DNA of 64,000 nt from Arthrobotrys musiformis (taxonomy: Eukaryota > Ascomycota > Orbiliomycetes > Orbiliales > Orbiliaceae), in assembly GCA_036971715.1 (NCBI GenBank), contig JAVHJL010000001.1, positions 1,426,001-1,490,000 of the forward strand. Direction: 5' to 3'. Every line of letters begins with the position of its first letter. The first letter of the stretch is position 1. Below, one piece after another: positions 48,401-57,945 of the stretch. The notes under the pieces are model-generated. The model searched no databases. It had not been told where the DNA came from and saw only the letters and a list, made by a program, of their open reading frames with translations. The position numbers and the translations under genes are program-made.

Positions 48401-48734
48401 AAACCCCATCCCATCCCATCATTCTTTTTTTTCACAAAACAGAAGGCAGCTACCCTTTTTTCCCACTCTCCATCCGCCGAATAAATTCACACACACCTCG
48501 CTTCACAAATTTAATCGACATTCGCCAAGACCCCATTCGTTCTTCGCTAGTTATTGCACCCTTTTTTGCTCTCTATTTCGTTCCTTTGCATTGCATTGCA
48601 AATCTTGATTTTTTTTTTTTTTTCTGTTAACGCCGCTTTTTTAATTCATTAGGCTTGGGCCGAATCTCGTAAGGGTACTTCCGGCTACTTGCATCACGTT
48701 CGTCGTCTATGAGAATGTTAGACGTATCGTCTGA
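45420..48734 (+). CDS. FLX1: Mitochondrial carrier of the folate/FAD type (SLC25A32/Flx1-like)
   Basis: Six exons, 45420-45543, 45893-46058, 46233-46327, 46406-46705, 47099-47378 and 48653-48734, give 348 residues with three carrier repeats. The signatures are CHPLDLIKTRLQ (repeat 1), TNPLWVVKTRM (repeat 2) and TYPYQVIRSRLQTH (repeat 3); a tryptophan in repeat 2 and the missing acidic residue in repeat 3 are typical of the folate/FAD subfamily. The end GLGPNLVRVLPATCITFVVYENVRR is the expected last helix. The linker after repeat 2 is unusually long and Gln/Ser-rich. Introns are 349, 174, 78, 393 and 1274 nt, far larger than in neighbouring genes. Substrate (FAD or folate) cannot be settled from sequence alone. 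Confidence 0.88.
47379..48652 (+). other. 1.27 kb final intron of the mitochondrial carrier gene
   Basis: Bounded by GTGAGT and TTCATTAG, with a GTTAACG-type branch region near the 3' end, this intron separates the third carrier repeat from its last 27 codons. It is rich in pyrimidines and A-tracts and holds only chance-like frames, including a 21-codon frame at 47602 and a 35-codon one at 48117. Confidence 0.75.
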
Positions 48735-49729
48735 TAAGAGGTGAAGGAGGGGGTTATCGTATATATCCAAAAGGAAGTATTGGACCGGCTAACACGTCTT
48801 GGTACATATCCCCAAGTATATATATATCAACCACTATCAAGTCAAGGATATATACTTCAGTAGTCATACGATAGGGAGGGAAGAGCAGCATGCACATAGA
48901 TAGAATAAATAGATAGATATACATTGAAACTAGATAAAGTCCATTCATGATACACTTTAAACGTGAATAATATATTCCAATAAAAAAAAGTAAGAAGAAG
49001 AAAACCACATAACACGATATCGATGGACACTTTACTAGCAGCAGTAGCCTATAGCAGTAGCAGTAATAAACAAAAAGTTACACAACAACCAGCAGAGAGA
49101 GGAAAATGATTGTAAGAGAATCGATGAATGGTAAAAGAGGTATTTGCGGAGTATAAAGTTTTTTTTGGGGGTGTATAAAAAGTAAATCAACGAAGCAGAA
49201 GAAAAGGCTCTTGATAAAATGTAAATACCCTGCCTGGCCTGGTTTTTTGGTGGAAAATCTAACTAGAATATCTGGATGGGGAATATATGTGTGTGTCTGG
49301 TGAAAGAACGGAATGAAGCAAAGAGTGGGGAAGAAGAGAAGATCTGATCAGAAGGACAAAACCACGCAGAAAATCGAAGCTCGGAGAGTATATATAATGG
49401 ATGAGAGGGTTCATAATAGAAGTAGAGGAGAAGAAGGGTAAATAAATCCAAAGCAAACGAGCCGATTGGTATAGAAACAAGGATAAGTCCGAACCCAGCT
49501 ATAGAGTGCACGATGTGCGAGAACCAAAGGGGAAGAAGGTATCAAAACTTCATGCAGGAAAGAAGACAAACAAAAAAAAATCGAATTCAAGCTACCGCTG
49601 AGGAACGCCGGGACTATGACTTTAATAGCATATAAAAGTATTACGTTATCCAGGAAAGGGAAAATAAAACGAAGGAAAGAATGTAAAAATCAAAAAAAAG
49701 AAAAATGTGTGATGGTGTAGCGTAACAAA
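48735..49729. other. convergent intergenic region
   Basis: The 995 bp between the carrier and the zinc-finger gene are A+T-rich, with TATATA and ATAGATAGATA stretches (48820-48920). They probably contain both 3' UTRs; nothing else is recognised. Confidence 0.55.
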
Positions 49730-52360
49730 TCACATATAATCCTTTTGCATGTTGTACTTCAGGTGGTCGAAACCCATATTGAACTGGGGAACGTTGATAT
49801 GTTGGGGACGCATTGGTGGTAGTTGGCTAGGAATTTGCTGCGTGTTCATGCTAACTCCGTCGTATGAGTTTTGCCCTTCGTCGGTATCAGAGAAATTATC
49901 CCAGTTATCTCCACCATTGCTGTTTCCTGCTGAGCTCTCAGGGCTGTTTGCCGCAGCGTCGTTGCTATTGCTGCCACCATTGTTGCCCGAGTTTGTTGCA
50001 TCAGAAGCGTTCTTAGCCGCCTCAGCTCTCGCCTTTCGTGTGCTCGAAATCTTTCGATCCTTGCCTCGGCCTTTGATACCCTTGTTAGAATTCTTGTACA
50101 ACTCCGCGAAGTACTCAAAAAGTTCCCTGTCGGCTTGGGGGATCGTAGATGCGTCGAAGTTCATTGCGAATTTGTCGGTGAGATTCTTAATGGCTGCTGC
50201 ATGGAATTTGTTTTGGTGTGACTGTAACGGAAAAGTCAGCAGAAAGTCCTACGGATGGAAAACTGCAGGATACTTGCCTTAAGGTTTCCTAGTTGGGTAA
50301 ACTTCTTCATGCAGTTCTCCAATCGACAAATAAAAGGCTTTGTGCCCTCGTGAACTACGCGGTGGGCACGAACATTTCCTCTCTGGGCAAATCGCTTCCC
50401 GCATTTCTCGCAAGAAAACGGCTTCTCGCCGGTGTGTCGTCGCTCATGTGTTTTGAGGTTCCCCAGCTGCGAGAAGCGTTGTCCACATCCAGGCTCTTTG
50501 CAGGTCTAAATTCAGAATGGGTTAGAATTAACTTGATCAACAAGAGAGTCATACGACGCTACTTACGAATGGCTTATCCCCTGTATGTGCTCTCGAGTGG
50601 ATTTCGAGGTGTGTCTTTTGGAAGAAAGACTTATTGCACCCCGGAATATCGCACTCGTACCTCTTCCGAGCCTTCGGTCCCTTCTTCTCAGAGGCTGGGC
50701 TAGCTGATTGAGCAGGTTCAGCTAGAAGCTTATCCACGCCGAGCGGCTGGGCTCCGAAATTTCCATTGTTCACGTTGTTTACGCTGTTCACGTTGTTGAC
50801 GTTGCTCACATTATTCACATATGTCTGGTTGAAGCCCTGCACTCTGTTTGGTGCAAAACTTGGATTCTGAATTGGAATTGGAGCCTGGAAATTAGGTGCT
50901 GGTGCTTGCGCAGGCGTAGGTTCCGGGTCTTTGTTAGGACCATCGGTTTGCTTGCTCTGAATTGCCCTCATCAACTGATCAACCTCGGTCTTGAAGATCG
51001 AGCTGGGGTCCGTTATGGGAGCAGTCTGTGAGTTCTTGCTAGGTGCAGGAGCTGTGAACTTCAGTGCTGGAGCGGGAGTTTGCTGCGGTTGTTGCGGTTG
51101 GGGTGGCGGGGCGGGTACTGGGATTGGCGTTTGAATTGGAATGGTCACTTTTGTAGGCACTGGAGCCGGAACAGGCACTTGCATTGGGGTGGGTGGTTTA
51201 TGATGCATTTGCGGCTGCGGCTGTGGTTGAACATGCTTTGGTTGTGGGGGGGTTGGCATGGGTTGCGGTACTGGGGCCTGAATTGGTGCGGGACGTGTGT
51301 TCTGTAGTGGCGCTGGAGGAGGGGGTTGAGCCTTTGCTTTGGGGTGTCTTGCCGCAGCAGCGGCACGGACGGCAGCTTTAGCAGGCTTTGGGGTTGGAGC
51401 CTTGGCCTCGGGAAGAACCGGCAGGTGCAGAGACTGGTGCAGCTGTTGAGGTTTGGGTTGGGGTTGTTGCTGAGGGAGATTTGGGTGATTTGGGAGATTT
51501 GGGTGGTTCGGGTGGTTTGGGTGATTCGGGTGATGTGGCTGCTGTTGTTGCTGTTGCTGCTGAGGTTGTGGTTGCGGCGGAGGTTGTTTTTGGAGGTTAT
51601 TGTGCATATTTTGAATGTTCTGAAGATTGTTTTGTAGATTACTAGGGAGATTGTTCTGTAGGTTATTTTGAAGGCTATTTTGCAGGTTGTTTGGTAGATT
51701 GTTTTGCATATTGTTTGGCAGGTTATTCTGCAGGTTATTCTGCAAGTTATTTGGTAGATTGCCCTGAAGGTTATTTGGCAAATTGTTCTGCAAATTGTTC
51801 TGCAAGTTGTTTGGCAGGCCGCCCTGAAGGTTGTTCTGCAAACTGTTTTGAAGTTGAAGGGAGTTTTGCAGGTTATTCGGAATGGCATTATGGGCTAGCT
51901 GAGGCAACGGACTATGTTGGTGTGGGTGTTGATGTTGATGCTGTGGGGGGTGAGGCTGTTGATGTAGGCCCGGGTGGTGATGTGCTCTCTGCTGAGGAGG
52001 GGGCTGGTGGGGAGGCTGCTGCTGCTGCTGCTGCTGTTGCTGCTGTTGATGTTGTTGATGTTGCTGCTGTTGCTGCTGCTGCTGCTGTTGATGCTGTTGA
52101 TGCTGCTGGTGTAGCGACTGGCTGGGCATCATATTGGAGGGATGATGCAGACCCGGCGGAGCATATGTTGGATTGTAGTTGATATTCTGATACCCGAACA
52201 TGTAGGGATCTTGAAATGCATCAAACTCCGGCATATGGTCTTGGTGATACTGGTGACTCCCGACTTCCATATGTGTCGCCATTATGCCTCGGGACTGTGT
52301 TGTGGATGACTGCCGACCAGCCAACTCTGGCGGCGGGAAAACCAGACCTGATATCTGCAT
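49730..52360 (-). CDS. AZF1-like C2H2 zinc-finger transcription factor with Q/N-rich region
   Basis: Three exons, 52360-50567, 50505-50278 and 50221-49730, give 837 residues. Four C2H2 fingers occupy about 574-680: YECDIPGCNKSFFQKTHLEIHSRAH, then CKEPGCGQRFSQLGNLKTH, CEKCGKRFAQRGNVRAH and CRLENCMKKFTQLGNLKSH. After them comes the conserved segment LYKNSNKGIKGRGKDRKI. This arrangement is the fungal Azf1-type factor, a nuclear DNA-binding regulator. The N-terminal 570 residues are poly-Gln, Pro- and Asn/Leu-rich. The second intron begins with GCAAGT (GC-AG class) and splits the last finger. The frame continues open upstream of the first ATG for about 116 codons, so the start may be incomplete. 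It is convergent with the carrier gene. Confidence 0.9.
50222..50277 (-). other. GC-AG intron in the zinc-finger gene
   Basis: The 56-nt intron starts GCAAGT and ends TTACAG, with a GCTGAC branch site. Removing it joins QLGNLK to SHQNKFH and completes the last C2H2 finger; no GT donor nearby gives an open finger. Confidence 0.85.
51590..51890 (-). repeat. 12-bp tandem repeat coding for Asn-Asn-Leu-Gln/Pro units
   Basis: Roughly 25 imperfect four-codon units of NNLQ and NNLP type occupy about 300 bp of the zinc-finger gene. They are followed (toward the C-terminus) by an NHP-type repeat at about 51480-51530, and preceded by poly-Gln at about 52015-52120. Confidence 0.9.
52015..52120 (-). repeat. 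CAG-type poly-glutamine tract
   Basis: On the coding (minus) strand this is a run of CAG/CAA codons interrupted by CAT, giving poly-Gln with His. It is a candidate for length polymorphism. Confidence 0.9.
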
Positions 52361-53342
52361 ATTGCTCGACGATGACGTTGCCGGCGGCCGAGAGGCACGT
52401 TTTTGCTCAGGCGGCGGCGGTCGAAACCACGCGGCCGACTGAGGGCCTATTGTGGCCGCCAGGTTTGCGGTTGGGCCGGACTGGGCCTGTCGGTTGGGGA
52501 GAGGTTGTATGGTGGGGAGGTGAGGCGGTTGGAAGGGGGAGGAGAGGTGGTCGCGGGTAGCCTTTGACGACGACGTCTTGCTTGCTGTTAAAGAGACCGG
52601 ACTAAGGTTGGGTTTGGTCGGCTTGAAGCCGTTTGGAAATGGTCGTGATAGTGCGGAGTAGGTAGGGTGGTGTGGTGTATGGGCGAGTCGGGTCGGGTGA
52701 GTGGAGTATATCTATCGGCCCAACAGTATGAGTGGTATTGCAAGGCACCCGAGTAACTACTTAAAGTAACAGAGGCCGCTCTAGAAAGGAGGATATGTTT
52801 TTTTATCCGGCGACGTCACTGCTCGTGATGTTAGAAAGAGTCGATACAAGCCTGGCCCTCGAGTAAAACGGCGACGCGTGCATTAAACAGAAAGGATAAG
52901 CAAAGACGGACTAAGGCAAATGATGATGGTGATGATAGCAACGATGATGGTTGACAAGGACCACAGGAGAGGTTGAGGGGAAAAGGAAGGGATACAGCCG
53001 ACGTAAGAATGTGAGAAATGTAAGAAGGAATGAGGGAACTAAGGCCAGGACCGGGACTGGGACTACTGTAAGTCCGGCTGGTTATCCTCAGGCAGTGACT
53101 AATCCCAAACTGATTCTTTAGTCCAGAACCCAGGCGCGAACGCTTTTTGAGGACGTCGACGGAAAGAATCTATCTATCAATCAATCCGCCTTGAAATGCT
53201 GGGTTTCGGGTATCGTGATATCGGAAGATGGTGAAGTCGATAGATCGAATTCAAGAAGAATAAGAAAAAATGAAAACCACAGGATGTGATGGTTATAGTA
53301 AAATATAGAGAGGAAAAATAAAAAATAAAAACAGTCAAGGGC

Positions 53343-53366
53343 AAAAAAAAAAAAAAAAAAAAAAAA
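53343..53366 (+). repeat. A24 homopolymer
   Basis: A 24-base poly-A run in the region upstream of the zinc-finger gene; read from that gene's strand it is poly-T. Confidence 0.85.
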
Positions 53367-53749
53367 GTAACAGATCCGCCCACGAGACAGCAAAAGACTC
53401 TGTGTGGAGACCAAACGGATCTGGGTGTAGTGCCAAAGAGGGCAGGAAAAAGTAAGGAACACCGTCCGTATGTAGGGTTCAAGATCAAAGCAAGATCAAG
53501 ATCGGAACCGTTCCTGCGCAATAACACAATCGCACAGTCGCCTTTGCGGTAACTTCAGACAGGAGCAAGCAATAACGTCTTCTCCAAGTGTGGTTGGTCT
53601 TGGGTCTCTTTGCGAGGGTGAATGGAAAGGGGAGAGAAGGTGGTGTTCACGAGCAAAGGAGAAAAAGAAATACAAGGAGGGAAAGCGGGAAGAAAAAATA
53701 AAAAATAAAAGAAAAATAAAAGAAAGGAACCAAAAAAGCTCTAGAAGAG

Positions 53750-53780
<31 letters not shown>
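53750..53780 (+). repeat. A31 homopolymer
   Basis: The longest homopolymer in the window, preceded by 100 bp of A-rich AAATAAAA sequence. Length may be uncertain because such runs are prone to sequencing error. Confidence 0.85.
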
Positions 53781-53782
<2 letters not shown>

Positions 53783-56700
53783 TCGAAGAAAAAACTCTTG
53801 GGGGAGGCACGGTTGATATTATTATTAAGGGAAACGTACCGTCAGAGACCAGACACCTGGGAAGGCGTGGGACGTCAAGGGGGGCAAAAAAATCTGCCTG
53901 TTGGGTTGGATTGTTATTCCCGGTCTGCACCAGTCATACAGTCAGGTTAGCTCGCAGGTCGGTAGCACGGAAACATGAGACCCCCCCTTTGAGGGTAAGA
54001 AAATTCGCCGGAATAGTGATCGAGGATGAATGGAAGGAAGCCTCGACGGAAGTTGAGATACAGCACAACAGAGGGCAAAGAACTTCAAAACTTCAAAAAG
54101 CAGCGAGAGGACATAGTATATAGCTTGGGGCTGGTGAGGTTAAAGGGCAGGCAGTGGCATGCAGCGTGACGATAATGTGCCCGGCCAAGCGTTTTTTGGA
54201 GAAGAAAAAGCAAAACAGAATGGGGCAGGGCTGGGATGGTGGTGATGGTGCGGGAGCCAGAAAAACGAGATGGCAGCCAGCCCACCGTCAAATCGAACCC
54301 ACGACAAAAATAATGGGATGTCAAGCTGCGCTCTACGTGATGGGTGGATGTAGAATGTAGGATGTCAACACTTGCCTTAACGTGACACTGCGATGCGTGG
54401 CCGGTCGTCAAAAAGCCGTGTGGTTTGGAGGGATGAAGTGGGGGAAAAAAGAAAAGGGAGAAAAACAGAGACAGAAGGAGAAAAAAGAAATAACCGCGTG
54501 GGAGGCGGTCGGGTTTTAAATACTACTCAGCGGCCACCGGCGAGCAGGATCATACAGTAGTCCATGCGGACGCATTATGTATGATATGCACAGGATCTGG
54601 AAAAGAAAAAATAAAATAAAAAATAAAAAATAAAAAATAAACCTACCCACAATAGCTCTCTGTACGACCTCAAGTATCTCGAGATTCGTAGTTTTCTCGC
54701 AAGAAACCCTAGAAAACACTGCTCTTTCGCAGAATTCCCGATGAGGTGCCTAAATGTTCCCCTAAGGCTATGTACGCTCCACCGACTATTAGTCGTCAGC
54801 CACTTCAAACTATGTAGTCGAGCTGGCCCAGCCAAAAATGCTTCCTCCCCGTCCCTTTTCCATGCGACCTGATGATTATATCCGACAGAATTCATACTCA
54901 CAGGCTGAGGATCACTTTGCAGCTTTGCAGGTAGCTGCTTCGCTTTTCCCTCCCTATAGACGCAGCGTATATAGCTCACGTATATAGTGTACGTTCCGTA
55001 TCTTCTGAACGTCTGACAGTTGTCAAACCAGACACCGGATAAAATAACGGGGATGTGAGTATGACGTGAGTCAGCTCTCCGTGGCCTAACTTTCTCCGTA
55101 CCGAGGCGGTCCCGTGTCAGAAAGTCGTTAGGTATGCTTTAAGCTATTCACTAGGGCTCACAGAAGGCGGTCTCGTGTTAGCTTCTCGGATTTGATTTTG
55201 GTGAGACTTCGAGGGAGAGATCGGTTTCCTCCCATCCATTGGCTTGCAGATGAAACACATCCAGCGACCAAAATATCTTTGGTAAGTGCCACAGCAAATC
55301 TTGGGCGACTGCCTGGATCTGGTCCCCGGGCTGCAATAGTGGAGCCCGGAGATACCGGCAGGGATCTCGACTGGCCCAACCAATGGGATCTCTTTCTAGA
55401 GCACAACGAGGAATTCGCCCAATCCACAACAAAAGTTCGCAGCTGGAAGACTTTAGTCAGGGAAACCAATGAGAACTCCACCCAGACCGATAATAGCTTG
55501 GTATGATGTTGGGGATTAAGAGTGCTTCGCAAGTGGCTAATGCAATGGCTACATACAGCCCACCAAATTTATTGTCCCTTACCTTTAACGTAATCCGTGC
55601 CACTTGTTGTTTCGTTCGTTTGCTCGTTTGCTCGTAACGTAACTCGTATTCGCCGTTGTGTAGATTAATTGAAGTCAAATCGTGGTAAATAGCTGGCTGG
55701 ATAGGTGAGAATAGGTATGCCGTTAGCTTCCCACAATATTCCGATAGCATTCGATCGATAACTAAACCAAAAGGTCTGATCGCGTCCATGGATCCAATAT
55801 CCTCTCCAAAACCAACCAACCAACCAAATACGAGATATCAATGGCCAAAAAAGATATCCTGGACACGCCCATGTACTCGGACAAGCAACAACAGTGTCCA
55901 CTGTGTGGGGACTCGTGTTGGTTTTTTTTGTTCCCTTGCATTGGGCTTCCTCGCCCTTCGAATGCATGGACAAATAACCAAACTAACGGGCCAGCTGGGA
56001 TGATAACAATGATAGATGGGAATGTGTGTGTATGTGTCTCTGTATGTGCAAGTTGGTATAGACCAAAAAAAAGAAAGCAGTACCTGGACAGTGAAGACAC
56101 TAGACATCCGTACTTCAAGAGAATACAGTCGATCAAAATGCCCTCAATCCACCAGCCCAAGCACAAGGCCATCTACCTCCATGCTATAAGACTGGTCGAG
56201 ACAGAGCCTTGAAGTAGCAGCGATGCTGAAGTCGAGATGGGATGTATAGACGGACGAAGAGATAGATGGAGGTATGTAGGTATGTAGGTATGGAAGAGAG
56301 GGGGGGAAGAGAGGGGGAAGAGATAGAAAGACGCGAAAGGTTTGGTTGGCAACGTTGGTTGGTTGGTTGCAATTGGTGAGTTGACGTTGGTTGGTCGTCG
56401 ATACCAAATACCCAGATAGGAAATCTCGATTACTTACGCGGAGATGAAGTTGCTTTTGAGGAAGAAGTAAAGATAAGGCACGTGAACAGAACACGTATCG
56501 CAGGTTTCGTTCGTTTTTTGGGAGGTTAGGCGGCGTTATAGATACGATGATATGATGTTGGTTGTTGGAATTGGAATTGGATTAGAACGGATTGCTGCGA
56601 TGAGAATGGGAGGTAGTAGTTTATATATAAACCCTACTATCTTGACCGTGTTAGACATTCATATGCATGCTAATATCCCCCCCACGTTTAACATCTGCAT

Positions 56701-57891
56701 CCCGGCTCGGAGTTATCTCCATAGAGAAAGAAGCCCGCAAAGCTGGGGGGTCGGAGGTATAGTACCTTGTTCGTCTGGTTACGCTGCAGCCACTCTTAGA
56801 AGGTCGAAGAGGCTTGAGGAATAACAACATGCATGCGCCAGACATGGACGATTATATATTTTTCTTCCTTTCTTCCTTTCTTCCTTTGTCTTTTGCTTCC
56901 TTTCTTATATGTATTCGACAATTCGCGCTCTCTAAGCCCTTTTTCACGAGTACGTCTTATTTAAGGCACCAATCAAGCTTTACCAGTGACCAGGTAGCTT
57001 GATGAAGAATAGGTTCGAATTTGATCTAGCGGCGATGGGTATGATATATCGCGATCAAGGTGGAGATAGAAGATAGATAGAAGACAGAGACGTGTACTCG
57101 ACGGGAGATGGGTCGGCGAACTCGAGCTGACAGGACGAGATAGTGATAGTGCGTAGTAGTAGAAGTCCGCAGTGTCTCTTCCACGCAGCTGCATGAAAAA
57201 CAAAGGAAGGAAAGCAAAGGATGGTAAAGGAAAAAGAACGTAGAAAAATAAAATAAAGTAGAAAAAATAAATAAAAAATAAAAGTAAAAAAAAAAAAAAG
57301 CAGAAGGGATGGGAATTGGCCCTTTTCATACACTTGAATTCGAAGATTCCCAATGAATTGGACAGCTGTAGGTTTTAATACAGTACCCGGTTTGTGACTA
57401 GGTGCCAGGCCGCAAATGATCTTGGTTCACCAATAGCACAGAGGCGTATTTGGCCTAAGCATGAAAAAAGAAGGAAGCCAGAGAAACGGAGCTTGCTGAG
57501 AACAAAGCAAATAGGCCGTTGAATATGGAGGTGCGTCTCGACCCTTGATATAGGATCATCCACGCCCGAGGGTGGGAAAAACAAAACAGAGGATTAGGCG
57601 ATGCGAGCCTAGGACCAAGCAGTAGTAGCGTCGTCCACGAGGATTATTTTAAAGTTTCAATGAAGAAAGAGGCTCGAGGTGGTTGTTTTTTCTTGGGAAG
57701 TCCAAGCTGCATAGGCTAACGGTCGAGAGAGTCCACTGCAGTACTGGCGCTAATGGTGGCCGTTAAGGAAATTAAAGATGATGGGCTAAGTTAAGCACGG
57801 GTAATATTATGGGAGTGCGGGGAGTCGTTTCGACTTCGGGTAGCCTATATCCGTGGTGCATTGCTAAGTAATAACCCTTGAACCAGTTCGA

Positions 57892-57945
57892 GATACATAC
57901 ATACTACATTGTACATACATACCTCATACATGCACATACATAGTA
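57892..57945. repeat. TACA/CATA microsatellite
   Basis: Interrupted TACA and CATA units; a similar ATGTATGTGT stretch in the opposite sense lies about 220 bp downstream (58160-58180). Confidence 0.7.

Noticed and set aside
54575..54979. 134-codon minus-strand frame with a hydrophobic end
   Set aside because: The hydrophobic end is a reading of an AAATAAAA repeat; the rest resembles nothing known.
55158..55532. Overlapping open frames on both strands
   Set aside because: Both strands are open over the same bases, neither resembles a family, and no splice or start context supports either.
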